DNA of 64,000 bases from Streptomyces sp. STR69 (GCF_024519455.1 NZ_JALJRY010000006.1:1-64000); one strand, 5' to 3'. Shown: positions 45,322-54,538, counted from the first letter of the stretch. Program-made: numbers and translations. Notes: generated from the sequence alone by a model not told the origin.

Positions 45322-45924
45322 TTATCGCGCAGGCTGGACGTGCTTCGCGGCGATCGTGCGGGCGGTGTCGGAGTCCGGGCCGGGCTGCGGGACGAAGATC
45401 GCCTCGCGGTAGTAGCGCAGCTCCGCGATGGACTCGCGGATGTCGGCGAGGGCGCGGTGATTGCCCTTCTTCTCGGGGCTGTTGAAGTACGCCCGCGGGT
45501 ACCAGCGACGGGCCAGCTCCTTCACCGAGGACACGTCCACGATGCGGTAGTGCAGGTACTCCTCCAGGGTCGGCATGTCACGGAGGAGGAAACCGCGGTC
45601 GGTGCCGACCGAGTTGCCGCACAGCGGGGCCTTGCCCGGCTCCTTGACGTGCTCGCGGATGTACGCGAGGACCAGCTCCTCCGCGTCGGCCAGTGTCGTA
45701 CCGCCGGCCAGCTCGTCGAGCAGACCGGATGCGGTGTGCATCTGGCGTACTACGTCCGGCATCGTCTCCAGCGCCTGGTCCGGCGGGCGGATGACGATGT
45801 CCACCCCCTCGCCGAGCACGTTCAGCTCGGAGTCGGTGACGAGGGCGGCCACCTCGATGAGAGCGTCGTCTGACAGCGAGAGGCCGGTCATCTCGCAGTC
45901 GATCCACACCATGCGATCGTTCAT
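45322..45924 (-). CDS. orn: Oligoribonuclease
   Basis: 200 aa from [16 protein letters not shown]; the DEDD residues are seen in [23 protein letters not shown] and [15 protein letters not shown] (DEDDh subtype). Degrades 2-5-nt RNAs and pGpG. It lies directly downstream of adpA on the same strand, as in S. coelicolor, and loss of Orn affects morphology there. Confidence 0.96.
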   Translation of the reverse strand: MNDRMVWIDCEMTGLSLSDDALIEVAALVTDSELNVLGEGVDIVIRPPDQALETMPDVVRQMHTASGLLDELAGGTTLADAEELVLAYIREHVKEPGKAPLCGNSVGTDRGFLLRDMPTLEEYLHYRIVDVSSVKELARRWYPRAYFNSPEKKGNHRALADIRESIAELRYYREAIFVPQPGPDSDTARTIAAKHVQPAR

Positions 45925-45985
45925 GTGTCTAACCCTAAGGTGCGCGCCGCTCAGCTGAGCCAACCGTGCGGTGACCTTGTGGTGC

Positions 45986-46005
45986 GGGGGCGCGCGAAAG
46001 CCCCC
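45986..46005 (-). terminator. Hairpin between adpA and orn
   Basis: GGGGGC (45986-45991) and GCCCCC (46000-46005) around GCGCGAAA. A second G/C inverted region follows to about 46030. It may terminate adpA transcripts or allow partial read-through to orn. Confidence 0.45.
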
Positions 46006-46046
46006 GGAGATCTCCTGACGGAGACCCCCGAGGGCGTGCTCTGGTG

Positions 46047-47318
46047 CTACGTCGCGCTGCGCTGGCCGGGCAGGCTCGCCGCCGTCCGGCTCGTGGCGTA
46101 CGCCTCACGGCCGTTGTCCGCCGCCGAGGCGGAGGAGGCCGCCGCGGACGCTGCCGACAGCGCGCTCGCCGCCGTACGACGGGACTGCATCGGGACCGGG
46201 CCCTCCGGGTGGAGCGAGGGCGGCAGGCCCGCCGGGCCCAGGGACGACGGACCGCCGGGCTGGCTCGGTGCGCCGTCGCCGTCCGACTGCTTGTCGCCCT
46301 GGGGCCTGCGGGCGCGGTACGCGGCCCGGTAGGCGGCGGGCGACGAGCCCAGCTGGCGGCGGAAATGCCCGCGCAGGGCCACCGGTGAGCGGAAGCCGCA
46401 GCGCCCCGCGACCTCGTCCACCGAGTAGTCCGACGTCTCCAGCAGACGCTGCGCCTGGAGCACCCGCTGCGTGATCAGCCACTGCAGGGGAGCGCTCCCG
46501 GTGAGCGAGCGGAAGCGGCGGTCGAACGTACGCCTGCTCATGTACGCGCGTGCCGCCAGCGTCTCCACGTCGAACTGTTCGTGGAGGTGCTCCAGCGCCC
46601 AGGCGACGACCTCCGCGAGCGGGTCGGCGCCGATCTCCTCTGGTAAAGACCGATCGAGGTAGCGCTCCTGACCGCCGCTTCGGCGCGGGGGGACCACCAG
46701 GCGCCGGGCGAGCGCGCCTGCCGCCTCGTTGCCGTGGTCCGTCCGCACGATGTGGAGACAGAGATCGATTCCGGCCGCCGTACCGGCGGACGTCAGTACG
46801 TCTCCGTCGTCGACGAAGAGTTCCCGTGGATCCACGTGCACCGACGGATAGCGCTTGGCCAGCGTCGGCGCGTACATCCAGTGGGTGGTCGCGGGACGGC
46901 CGTCCAGCAGGCCCGCCGCCGCCAGCACGAAGGCGCCGGTGCACAGGCCGACTATGCGGGCCCCTTCTTCGTGCGCCCGGCGCAGTGCGTCGAGCGCTTC
47001 CTCCGGCGGCGGCGCGGTGATCGACCGCCAGGCAGGCACGACGACGGTGCCCGCCCGCGAGATCGCCTCCAGACCGTGCGGTGTGGTGAGTTCCAGCCCG
47101 CCGGTGGTGCGCAGCGGGCCGTCCTCTCCACCGCACACAAGAAGGCGGTAGCGCGGAACTCCGGCGTCCTGCCGGTCGATTCCGAACACCGACAGCGGTA
47201 TGGAACTCTCGAAGATGGGGCCGCCGCTGAACAGCAGCACCGCGACGATCTCCTTGCGGCGTCGCCCGGAAAGCTTCCGGGCCGCGGCTTCCGGCGCGGC
47301 AGTGGAGTCGTGGCTCAT
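46047..47318 (-). CDS. adpA: AdpA, central developmental regulator (AraC/XylS with GATase1-like domain)
   Basis: 423 aa. The N-terminal DJ-1/ThiJ-like domain ([48 protein letters not shown]) mediates dimerisation; the C-terminal AraC domain carries two HTHs ([21 protein letters not shown] and [24 protein letters not shown]). A Ser/Ala/Pro-rich tail follows. Codon 225, between the domains, is TTA, so translation should need the bldA tRNA. AdpA activates aerial mycelium, secreted protease and antibiotic genes. The neighbour orn supports the call. Confidence 0.97.
   Translation of the reverse strand: MSHDSTAAPEAAARKLSGRRRKEIVAVLLFSGGPIFESSIPLSVFGIDRQDAGVPRYRLLVCGGEDGPLRTTGGLELTTPHGLEAISRAGTVVVPAWRSITAPPPEEALDALRRAHEEGARIVGLCTGAFVLAAAGLLDGRPATTHWMYAPTLAKRYPSVHVDPRELFVDDGDVLTSAGTAAGIDLCLHIVRTDHGNEAAGALARRLVVPPRRSGGQERYLDRSLPEEIGADPLAEVVAWALEHLHEQFDVETLAARAYMSRRTFDRRFRSLTGSAPLQWLITQRVLQAQRLLETSDYSVDEVAGRCGFRSPVALRGHFRRQLGSSPAAYRAAYRARRPQGDKQSDGDGAPSQPGGPSSLGPAGLPPSLHPEGPVPMQSRRTAASALSAASAAASSASAADNGREAYATSRTAASLPGQRSAT
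46644..46646 (-). promoter_or_regulatory. TTA codon (bldA dependence) in adpA
   Basis: TAA on the plus strand, read as TTA for Leu in RSLPEE at codon 225, in the linker between the two AdpA domains, the place where this codon is conserved in Streptomyces adpA genes. Confidence 0.92.
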
Positions 47319-47695
47319 ACTGCTAAGCCCCCCTCGGTGGTCGCGGCTCCTCGGTTGTGTCGCTCCTGCACGTTTCCCCTCGGTCCTGCACGAGTCCCCC
47401 GCCGTAAGACGTCAAGATCGAATCTACTGTGTCCAGTGGTGCCGGGGTGACCAGTTCGGCAACCGGCACATTGTCGACATGGCAACTTGGCGTGAAGCAT
47501 TCGATCACGAAGCGTTGCACTCGTGGGCCGTGCAGGGAAGTGCGCCTCCCCTTAGTGGCCAATCCCCGTAGGGTGCGCAGGGCCTCCCAGGCCCTTTCGG
47601 TGCAGGTGGAACGGGGGTTGGGGGGTGGTTCGGACAACAGATGCGCGGTGGCCGGAAGTTGGCTGAAAAGCGTCGGGCGCGTGCGCGGAAACCGG
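47319..47695. other. adpA upstream region, about 377 bases without a gene
   Basis: Long leader and promoter region of adpA, locally less G/C-rich around 47420-47530. TGGCGTGAAG (47488-47497) matches 9 of 10 positions of the AdpA consensus TGGCSNGWWY and overlaps TGGCAACTTG, so autoregulation is possible. No open frame with streptomycete codon bias is seen. I could not place the promoter with confidence. Confidence 0.4.
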
Positions 47696-48016
47696 TCAGT
47701 CGACCGGTGTACTTCCTCCGGCGTGCCGACCGCCCCGGTGCGCCCCCGCCGCCGCCCGGTGGCGATGGCCGCGGTGCGGGGACTCCTCCTCGTCCAGCAG
47801 CCGGGCCGTACCCCGCTCGGAGCGGCGCAGCAGCACCCGGCAGGCGGCGGTGACGGCCGCGAGGCCGAGGGCCGTGCCGGCGGCGCCGGCGAGCGAGGTG
47901 CCGTACCAGAGGAGGACCAGGGGGACGAGGACACAGCTGAAGACCGCCCAGCGGACCACATCGGTGGCGGTGTCCGGGCCGGGGTGTGCCTCGGAGGTCG
48001 TACGGTGTCCGGACAT
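47696..48016 (-). CDS. Small membrane protein, 106 aa
   Basis: ATG at 48016 with AGGGAG upstream. N-terminal polar part, then two hydrophobic segments (VVRWAVFSCVLVPLVLLWYG and GAAGTALGLAAVTAACRVLL) and a basic, His/Arg-rich C-terminal tail. Unknown function. Same strand as adpA and just upstream of its leader. Confidence 0.7.
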   Translation of the reverse strand: MSGHRTTSEAHPGPDTATDVVRWAVFSCVLVPLVLLWYGTSLAGAAGTALGLAAVTAACRVLLRRSERGTARLLDEEESPHRGHRHRAAAGAHRGGRHAGGSTPVD

Positions 48017-48329
48017 GGCGTGCTCCCTGGGGCGGCGGTTCGCCGGGTTCAACGCTTGTTCGATGCGTCGGTCACTGTAGGGCAGCCCAAGGGTGGACGC
48101 GGGGATAAGTGAATCCTGTGCAAACCGCCTGTACGGGGCAGCAACCATTGCGTTACGGGCGTCCCCTCGTGCATGCTCCGGGGAACTCCGCCGGAGCGTG
48201 TGCGGAATGTGGGCTAAGGAGGACTGGCGCCGTACCCTTGGGGGTATGGGGTTGGGAAGATGATTCCCGGACACAGCTCCGCCGCACACTGTTGTCCCCT
48301 CCCAAGAGGATCAAAAAGCCGAGACATCC
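48017..48329. other. Intergenic region ahead of the universal stress gene, 313 bases
   Basis: No convincing gene. It holds two inverted repeats: CTCCG/CGGAG (48176-48180 and 48192-48196) and TACCC-TTGG-GGGTA (48233-48246). The latter, about 85 bases before the stress protein ATG, is a candidate operator. No clear ribosome site stands close to the ATG at 48330. Confidence 0.35.
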
Positions 48330-48857
48330 ATGGCCGGTCACGAATCTTTCGAACCCGCGGACCGCAAGCGGCCCGTCGCCGATCCCACGGCGGCCGAGCC
48401 CCTGGCGGCGGAACAGCCACGTCATTCCTGCGATCCCGCCTTCAAGCACGGCGTCGTCGTCGGTTTCGACGGCTCCACGTCCAGTGAGCGTGCCCTCGCG
48501 TACGCCATCGGCATGGCCCATCGTTCGGGCTCGGGCCTGGTCATCGTGCATGTCGCCAACCGGCTGCCCACCACGGTGTGGGCGGGCTGCGAGCCACCGG
48601 TCTTCGTCGACGTGCCGGATCACCGCACCGAGGTGCTGGGGCTTGAGCTGGCGTGCGCCGAGTATCTGGCCGAAGTGCCCTGGATCCTGGTCGAGCGCGG
48701 CGGCGACATCTGCCACGAACTCGAAGAGGTGGGGCGGGAGTACGAGGCGGACGCGATCGTCGTGGGCTCGACCCACGGCATCGTCGGACGCATCTTCGGC
48801 TCCGTCGCGGGGCGGCTCGCGAAGCGGGCGCAGCGGCCCGTCGTCGTCATCCCGTAA
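48330..48857 (+). CDS. Universal stress protein (UspA family), single domain
   Basis: 175 aa with a 35-residue polar N-terminal extension. Core: GVVVGFDGSTSSERALAYAIGMA (first strand with the ATP-site Asp), and the ATP-binding signature GSTHGIVGRIFGSVAGRLAKRAQRPVVVIP (G-x2-G-x9-G-S/T type). It therefore probably binds ATP. General stress role; the signal is unknown. Confidence 0.88.
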   Translation: MAGHESFEPADRKRPVADPTAAEPLAAEQPRHSCDPAFKHGVVVGFDGSTSSERALAYAIGMAHRSGSGLVIVHVANRLPTTVWAGCEPPVFVDVPDHRTEVLGLELACAEYLAEVPWILVERGGDICHELEEVGREYEADAIVVGSTHGIVGRIFGSVAGRLAKRAQRPVVVIP

Positions 48858-48977
48858 CTCGTAGGTCCAACTCGCCGGTCGGCTCCGAATTCACTGCTGT
48901 GCAGAGGTGTTTGTGTCCTTGTGAAGGGCATATATCGGTCACACCGCACAACCGCACATGCATGAAGGGAGCCCGCC

Positions 48978-49541
48978 GTGGACAATGACGTCTCCGCGGG
49001 AAGCACCACCTCGGTCGTCGGCCGACTCGCCCTGGGAATCACCCTGTTGGCCTTCGGGCTCGGGTACACGGATGTCATCAACGGAGTGTCGGCGGCTGAC
49101 GCCGTGTCACTCGCTCACTACGTAGGCGGAGTTGCGCTCTTCGTCGCCGGGCTGTTCGCGTTCCGCGACGGTGACTCGGCCACGGGGACGGCCTTCGCGG
49201 CCTTCGGTGCGCTCTGGTTCACCTGGGCCGTCAGCGCGGGTGGCTCCACCTCGGACAACGCGGCGGGGCTGTTCCTGGTCCTGTTCGCTCTCGTCGCTCT
49301 CTCGGTGACTCTCGCGGGTGGGGATCAACTCACCCAGGGGACATACGGGTTGTTCTTCGTCTCCCTCGTGCTTCTCGCCATCGCGCAGTTCGCCGGCAAC
49401 GACGGGCTGAGCAAGGTCGGGGGGTGGTTCGGTGTCGCTGCGGGGGCTGTCGCCTGGTACTCGGCGACGGCTGCGTTGGCTCACTGGCCGACGGTGCTTC
49501 CGCGGCGGACGGCCGGTCGGGGCGTGACGGCTACCAGTTGA
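48978..49541 (+). CDS. GPR1/FUN34/YaaH-like acetate-uptake membrane protein
   Basis: 187 aa, GTG start with AAGGGAG upstream. Six hydrophobic segments, including RLALGITLLAFGLGYTDVINGV, VGGVALFVAGLFAF and AAGLFLVLFALVALSVTL. The composition and size match the YaaH/SatP family of small acid or ammonium-linked transporters; the canonical NPAPLGL motif is not obvious, so confidence is moderate. It is followed by a strong terminator. Confidence 0.68.
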   Translation: MDNDVSAGSTTSVVGRLALGITLLAFGLGYTDVINGVSAADAVSLAHYVGGVALFVAGLFAFRDGDSATGTAFAAFGALWFTWAVSAGGSTSDNAAGLFLVLFALVALSVTLAGGDQLTQGTYGLFFVSLVLLAIAQFAGNDGLSKVGGWFGVAAGAVAWYSATAALAHWPTVLPRRTAGRGVTATS

Positions 49542-49548
49542 CCGGCAG

Positions 49549-49595
49549 CGGAAAGGCCCCCCGCGTGTATGAGGCACACGTGGGGGGCCTTTCCG
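49549..49595. terminator. Strong hairpin terminator between convergent genes
   Basis: Left arm 49549-49568, loop ATGAGGC, right arm 49576-49595: a 20-bp stem, starting CGGAAAGGCC, with a single G-T pair. Eight bases after the transporter stop. Confidence 0.9.
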
Positions 49596-49600
49596 TTCGT

Positions 49601-49674
49601 CGGCCTCTACCGGCCGGTGGGGGTTGCTCGCGCCCACGCGGCGGAGCCGCAAATTGACACAGCCCCGCGCCCCC
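49601..49674 (-). repeat. Dispersed GC-rich intergenic repeat, copy B (inverted)
   Basis: Read on the minus strand it gives GGGGCGCGGGGCTGTGTC, GCGGCTCCGCCGCGTGGGCGCG and CCCCCACCGGCC in the same order as copy A at 7131-7210. It fills the gap between the terminator and the end of glmS. Confidence 0.8.
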
Positions 49675-49686
49675 AAAAGCAAAGAC

Positions 49687-51504
49687 CTACTCCACCGTCA
49701 CCGACTTCGCCAGGTTCCTCGGCTTGTCGATGTCCCTGCCCAGCGCCAACGCCGTGTGGTACGCGAGGAGTTGGAGCGGGATGCCCATCAAGATGGGGTC
49801 CAACTCGTCCTCGTTCTTCGGGACCACGATCGTCTGGTCGGCCTTTTCCTGGTGCTGGTGGGCCACCGCGAGGATTCGGCCGCTGCGGGCCTTGATCTCC
49901 TCCAGGGCGGCGCGGTTCTTCTCCAGGAGGTCGTCGTCGGGGACGATTGCCACCGTGGGGAGGGCGGGCTCGATCAGGGCGAGGGGGCCGTGCTTCAACT
50001 CCGAGGCGGGGTAGGCCTCGGCGTGGATGTACGAGACCTCCTTGAGCTTGAGGGAGGCCTCGCGGGCGACCGGGTAGCCGCGGACGCGGCCGATGAACAG
50101 CATCGAGCGGGCCTCGGCGTACTCGGCGGCCAGCTTCTTGATCTCGTCCTCGCGGTCGAGGATCTCGGAGATCTGGGCCGGCAGCTTGCGCAGGCCCTCG
50201 ATGATGCGCTTGCCGTCGCGGACCGAGAGGTCACGGGTGCGGCCGAGGTGGAGGGCCAACAGGGCGAACGCCACTGTGGTGTTGGTGAAGCACTTGGTCG
50301 AGACGACACAGACCTCGGGGCCCGCGTGCACGTACATGCCGCCGTCCGCCTCGCGCGCGATTGCCGAGCCGACGACGTTCACCACGCCGAGGACGCGCGC
50401 GCCCTTGCGCTTCAACTCCTGGACCGCAGCGAGGACGTCGTACGTCTCACCGGACTGCGAGACCGCGATGTAGAGGGTGTCGGGGTCGACTACCGCGTTG
50501 CGGTACCGGAATTCGGAGGCCGGCTCGGCGTCCGCGGGGATGCGGGCCAGCTCCTCGATCATCTGGGCGCCGATCATGCCCGCGTGGTACGAGGTGCCGC
50601 AGCCGAGGATCTTGACGCGGCGGATCTGCCGGGCCTCGCGGGCGTCCAGGTTCAGGCCGCCGAGGTGCACGGTGGAGAAACGGTCGTCGATCCGGCCGCG
50701 CAGCACGCGGTCCACCGCGTCGGCCTGCTCGAAGATCTCCTTGTGCATGTAGGTGTCGTGGCCGCCCATGTCGTAGGAGGCGGCCTCCCACTCGACGGTG
50801 GTCGGCTCGGACGTCGTCCGCGTGCCCTCGGTGGTGTATGTCCGGAAGTCGTCGGCCTTGAGGGTCGCCATCTCGCCGTCGTCGAGGGTCACTATCTGGC
50901 GCGTGTGAGTGACGAGTGCGGCGATGTCCGAGGCTACGAACATCTCCTTCTCGCCGATGCCGAGGACCACCGGGGAGCCGTTTCGAGCCACCACGATGCG
51001 GTCGGGGAAGTCGGCGTGCAGCACGGCGATGCCGTACGTCCCCTCGATCACCCGGAGCGCCTGGCGGACCTTCTCCTCCAGGGTCTCCGCCTGGGAGCGG
51101 GCGATGAGGTGGGTGAGGACCTCGGTGTCGGTCTCGGAGAGGAACTCGACGCCGTCCGCCTCGAGCTTCTTCCGGAGGTCCGAGGCGTTGTCGATGATGC
51201 CGTTGTGGACGACGGCGACCTTGCTGTCGGCGGACAGGTGCGGGTGGGCGTTCACGTCGGAGGGGGCGCCGTGCGTGGCCCAGCGGGTGTGGGCGATGCC
51301 GGTGGTGCCCTTGAAGCGCGCCGGGACCTTGGCCTCCAGGTCACGGACCCGGCCCTTGGCCTTGACCACCTTCAGGCCGGCCGTCTTGGGGGCCGTGATG
51401 GCGATGCCCGCGGAGTCGTAGCCGCGGTACTCCAGCCGCTGCAGGCCCTCCAGCAGAAGCGGCGCAACGTCACGCTTGCCGATGTATCCGACGATTCCGC
51501 ACAT
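49687..51504 (-). CDS. glmS: Glutamine-fructose-6-phosphate aminotransferase (isomerising)
   Basis: 605 aa. N-terminal Ntn glutaminase with catalytic Cys2 (MCGIVGYIG), HTRWATHG and the SETDTEV region. C-terminal two SIS domains with ILGCGTSYHAGMIGAQMIEE, VSQSGETYDVLAAV and the closing AKSVTVE. Makes glucosamine-6-phosphate, the first step to UDP-GlcNAc. It fits a locus also encoding chitinase and hexosaminidase that recycle GlcNAc. Confidence 0.97.
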   Translation of the reverse strand: MCGIVGYIGKRDVAPLLLEGLQRLEYRGYDSAGIAITAPKTAGLKVVKAKGRVRDLEAKVPARFKGTTGIAHTRWATHGAPSDVNAHPHLSADSKVAVVHNGIIDNASDLRKKLEADGVEFLSETDTEVLTHLIARSQAETLEEKVRQALRVIEGTYGIAVLHADFPDRIVVARNGSPVVLGIGEKEMFVASDIAALVTHTRQIVTLDDGEMATLKADDFRTYTTEGTRTTSEPTTVEWEAASYDMGGHDTYMHKEIFEQADAVDRVLRGRIDDRFSTVHLGGLNLDAREARQIRRVKILGCGTSYHAGMIGAQMIEELARIPADAEPASEFRYRNAVVDPDTLYIAVSQSGETYDVLAAVQELKRKGARVLGVVNVVGSAIAREADGGMYVHAGPEVCVVSTKCFTNTTVAFALLALHLGRTRDLSVRDGKRIIEGLRKLPAQISEILDREDEIKKLAAEYAEARSMLFIGRVRGYPVAREASLKLKEVSYIHAEAYPASELKHGPLALIEPALPTVAIVPDDDLLEKNRAALEEIKARSGRILAVAHQHQEKADQTIVVPKNEDELDPILMGIPLQLLAYHTALALGRDIDKPRNLAKSVTVE

Positions 51505-51516
51505 GTATAGGTATTC

Positions 51517-51774
51517 CTAGCCGTAGACGATGCGGCGCAGCTGCCTGAGCGTGAGCTCCGGCGGTGCGACCGCCCGGTATTTCAGGTCCGCCTCGATCCG
51601 GTCGAAGATCGTCGCGTTGACCAGGCCCTGGGCCTGGAGCTCGCGGTGGCGGCGACGGACGTAGTCCTCGGTCGTCTCGTCGAAGTACGCGAGCACGTCC
51701 TGGATCACCCGCAGCGCCTCGCCCCGGTTGAGGGTCGTGGAGCGCGTCAGATGATCAACGAGTTCGTCGTGCAC
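51517..51774 (-). CDS. Conserved hypothetical protein upstream of glmS, 85 aa
   Basis: GTG start at 51774 with AGGAT upstream; ends 13 bases before glmS on the same strand, so the two are probably co-transcribed. All-helical appearance: VHDELVDHLTRS, ALRVIQDVLAYFDETTEDYVRRRHRELQAQGL, LTLRQLRRIVYG. No known domain. A longer frame from 51810 is possible but lacks a ribosome site. Confidence 0.75.
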   Translation of the reverse strand: MHDELVDHLTRSTTLNRGEALRVIQDVLAYFDETTEDYVRRRHRELQAQGLVNATIFDRIEADLKYRAVAPPELTLRQLRRIVYG

Positions 51775-51924
51775 CCGGTTGATCCTGGGGTACCGGGGAA
51801 AGGTTTGCAAGAATCCTGCCCGATATCGGGCAACCGGCTGTTGAAAGTCTTATGGGGCTCTGTTCGTAAGCTGTCCATCCTGTGTCTTGCGCCCCGTCGC
51901 TCATATGGACGAGTTTCAGACGCC

Positions 51925-53517
51925 ATGGACATTCCTCGTATGGGAGTACCCGCAGAGCTCGCAGAGCGCATGAGCATGGCGGAGCAGCACGAATACCTGC
52001 GCGCGAGATTCTCGCGGCGCACGATGGTCAGAGGCGGTGCCGTGACGCTCGGCGCCATCGCGGGTGGCGTGTTCGTACCGGGCGCGGTCGCCCAGGCGGC
52101 TGTCCCCAGCCAGGCCTCCGCCACCTACGCCTCCACCTCCGGCGAGTCCGTCGACGGGGCCCTCGTCTCCCCGTTCGGCCGGCACCTCGCGTTCGGCAAC
52201 GACCCGAGCACGGAGGTCACGGTCTCCTGGCAGGTCCCGACCGACGTCAAGAAGCCGTTCGTCCGGATCGGCGCGCAGCCCTGGGACCTCTCCCGCAAGA
52301 TCGAGGCCGAGGTGCGCACCCTCTACACCCCGGCGGGCGTCGGCGCGAGCGGCGACCACACCCAGTACTACCTGCACGCCAAGCTGACCCACCTGCGTCC
52401 GGGCCGGACCTACTACTACGGCGTCGGCCACGCGGGCTTCGACCCGGCCGAGCCCCACCTGCTCGGCACGCTGGGCACCTTCACCACCGCCCCCGACCAC
52501 AAGAAGCCGTTCACCTTCACGGCCTTCGGCGACGAGGGCGTCGGCTACCACGGCCTCGCCAACGACAGCCTCCTGCTCGCCCAGAACCCGGCGTTCCACC
52601 TGCACGCCGGTGACATCGCGTACGCCGATCCGGCCGGCCAGGGCAAGACCGCCGACACGGGCTTCGACTCGCGCGTCTGGGACCAGTTCCTCGCCCAGAC
52701 CGAGTCGGTCGCCAAGTCCGTGCCGTGGATGCCCGCCTACGGCAACCACGACATGGAGGCCTGGTACTCGCCCAACGGCTACGGCGGCGAGGACGCCCGC
52801 TGGAACCTGCCGGACAACGGCCCCGACAAGACGAACCTGCCGGGCGTCTACTCCTTCGTCTACGGCAACACGGCGATCATCTCGCTGGACGCCAACGACG
52901 TGTCCTTCGAGATCCCGGCCAACCTCGGCATCTCCGGCGGCACCCAGACCAAGTGGCTGGAGGCGCAGCTCAAGAAGTTCCGCGCGTCCAAGGACATCGA
53001 CTTCGTGGTGATCTTCTTCCACCACTGCGCGTACTGCACCTCCACCGCGCACTCCTCGGAGGGGGGAGTGCGCAACGAGTGGGTGCCGCTGTTCGAGAAG
53101 TACACGGTGGACCTGGTCATCAACGGCCACAACCACCAGTACGAGCGCACCGACGTCATCAAGAAGAACGCCGTTGTCAAGAAGCTGCCGATCGGCGGCA
53201 CGGCGTACCCGGAGACCGAGGGTGTCGTCTACGTGACGGCGGGCGCGGCCGGCCGCAGCCTGTACGCGTTCTCCGCCCCGGACTCCTACGAGGGGCACGT
53301 CGCCGACGTCGACTCGGTCGCCGCCTTCGTCAACACGAAGGACGGCAAGGTCAACGAGACGGTCGCCTGGTCGCGCGTGCGCTACCTCAACTACTCGTTC
53401 CTGCGCGTGGACGTCCAGCCCGCCCACAAGGGCCGTACGACCACCCTGACGGTCCGCGGCATCGCCGAGACCGGCGCCGAGGTCGACCGCTTCACGGTCG
53501 CCCGCAAGGCCAAGTAA
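51925..53517 (+). CDS. Tat-exported purple-acid-phosphatase-like metallophosphoesterase
   Basis: 530 aa. Twin-arginine signal SRRTMVRGGAVTLGAIAGG, ending near AQA. A fibronectin-like N-terminal domain (residues about 85-180), then the metallophosphatase core: FTAFGDEG, LHAGDIAYAD, YGNHDMEAW, FFHHCAYC and INGHNHQYER, the five metal-ligand blocks. Probable secreted phosphomonoesterase or phosphodiesterase, possibly for phosphate scavenging; no Pho box is obvious to me in the 150 bases upstream. Confidence 0.9.
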   Translation: MDIPRMGVPAELAERMSMAEQHEYLRARFSRRTMVRGGAVTLGAIAGGVFVPGAVAQAAVPSQASATYASTSGESVDGALVSPFGRHLAFGNDPSTEVTVSWQVPTDVKKPFVRIGAQPWDLSRKIEAEVRTLYTPAGVGASGDHTQYYLHAKLTHLRPGRTYYYGVGHAGFDPAEPHLLGTLGTFTTAPDHKKPFTFTAFGDEGVGYHGLANDSLLLAQNPAFHLHAGDIAYADPAGQGKTADTGFDSRVWDQFLAQTESVAKSVPWMPAYGNHDMEAWYSPNGYGGEDARWNLPDNGPDKTNLPGVYSFVYGNTAIISLDANDVSFEIPANLGISGGTQTKWLEAQLKKFRASKDIDFVVIFFHHCAYCTSTAHSSEGGVRNEWVPLFEKYTVDLVINGHNHQYERTDVIKKNAVVKKLPIGGTAYPETEGVVYVTAGAAGRSLYAFSAPDSYEGHVADVDSVAAFVNTKDGKVNETVAWSRVRYLNYSFLRVDVQPAHKGRTTTLTVRGIAETGAEVDRFTVARKAK

Positions 53518-53587
53518 GCATCCATCAGCGGCCTCCGGCCGCGGGCCGACTGCGCTCTGAAGGCGGGGCGTAGACGCAGACACACCG

Positions 53588-53636
53588 CAGGCGGTCCTCA
53601 ACTCCCGGATGGTCACATCCGTTTGAGGACCGCCTG
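53588..53636. terminator. Long hairpin at the junction of convergent genes
   Basis: CAGGCGGTCCTCAA (53588-53601) pairs with 53623-53636 (14 bp), and within the loop CGGAT (53606-53610) pairs with ATCCG (53617-53621). The right arm lies inside the last codons of the DUF4429-like gene, so both genes share it as terminator. Confidence 0.75.
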
Positions 53637-54491
53637 TTTGGCCATCGCGAACTCCTCGTCCGTCAGCACCCCGTCCCGGTGCAGCTCGCCGAGTTCACGC
53701 AGCCGCCGCAGCTGCGCGTCGTGGCCGTCCTCCGCCGCGGTCGCCAACTGCCGGGCGGGCTCGGGCCGTTCGGGTCGTACGTCCGTCTCGGCGGCGGGGT
53801 GCGGGAGGCGGGCCTGGACGGCCGCGGCGATCAGGGCCATCAGCGGGTCCTTCTTGAAGCCCCACAGCTCCACGGAGTTGGGGTCGTACTTGGGCGGCGC
53901 CTTGGTCGGCGCGTGGCGCACCGCGAAGCGGATGTAGCCGTTCTCAAGACCGGCCGACGGACGCCACTCCACGCCGACGAGGTCCGTGACGGCGAGCGTG
54001 CGGGCACCGGCCGCGGACTTGGCGTCCTCGGTCTTCCAGTTCCACTCCAGCCGTATGTGCTCGCCGTCGAAGCTCGCGGTGCCGTCCCCGGCGGAGACGG
54101 AGAGCGGCACGGCCGGGCCCGGCAGCAGGTACTCGGCGACGGGGTCGGCCGGAACCCCGTCGAGCAGCAGGGCGTTGCGCACCTCGTCCACGAAGTACTC
54201 GGCGACGCCGTACCGGTCCGATTCCACTGCCAGTTGATAGGGGTCGTCGCCCTCGGCGAGCCGGCCGCCGGTGGCGTGCAGCAGCGGGTCGGCGCCGTCG
54301 CGCAGGCGCAGTCTCAGCCGCCCCGACTTGCGGCCCTGCTCGAACGAGACGCCCGCCAACGCGCCCAGGGGGACGACGAGTTCGCCCAGCGTCCGGCGGA
54401 ACAGGCCGACGTTCTTGTCCCGTCCGGGAGTCAGCCGCAGGGCGTCGCCGTCGAAGATCCAGGTGCCGTCCTTCTGGATGATTTCCGCCAT
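53613..54491 (-). CDS. DUF4429-like protein with C-terminal SHOCT motif
   Basis: 292 aa from MAEIIQKDGTWIFDGDALRL. Two related halves each open with a GTASFDGEHIRLEW-like or GTWIFDGDALRL-like strand, and ARTLAVTDLVGVEWRPSAGLENGYIRF matches DUF4429. The C terminus LRRLRELGELHRDGVLTDEEFAMAKQAVL is a short SHOCT domain (oligomerisation). Common in Streptomyces; role unknown. There is no ribosome site before the ATG: the strand reads CCCTCCT there, so the mRNA may be leaderless. Confidence 0.85.
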   Translation of the reverse strand: MAEIIQKDGTWIFDGDALRLTPGRDKNVGLFRRTLGELVVPLGALAGVSFEQGRKSGRLRLRLRDGADPLLHATGGRLAEGDDPYQLAVESDRYGVAEYFVDEVRNALLLDGVPADPVAEYLLPGPAVPLSVSAGDGTASFDGEHIRLEWNWKTEDAKSAAGARTLAVTDLVGVEWRPSAGLENGYIRFAVRHAPTKAPPKYDPNSVELWGFKKDPLMALIAAAVQARLPHPAAETDVRPERPEPARQLATAAEDGHDAQLRRLRELGELHRDGVLTDEEFAMAKQAVLKRM

Positions 54492-54522
54492 AGGAGGGAT
54501 TGTTCCATCGCTGTGGCGACAG

Positions 54523-54538
54523 AATGGTCTGTACCTGT
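54523..54538. promoter_or_regulatory. DasR-like site (dre) ahead of the hexosaminidase gene
   Basis: AATGGTCTGTACCTGT matches 12 of 16 positions of the DasR consensus ACTGGTCTAGACCAGT, 60 bases before the start of the GH20 gene. DasR represses chitin/GlcNAc genes and releases DNA on GlcN-6-P, which fits this enzyme. Confidence 0.7.

Noticed and set aside
45925..46332. Plus-strand open frame opposite the adpA 3' end
   Set aside because: It lies antisense to AdpA's low-complexity tail and across the adpA-orn gap, has no ribosome site and no domain; a by-product of high GC content.
46489..46502. GGGGAGCGCTCCCG inside adpA resembles a CebR box
   Set aside because: It matches the core palindrome but differs at both ends and lies within coding sequence specifying AdpA residues near the first HTH; no promoter is near. 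Direct control of adpA by CebR would need binding data.
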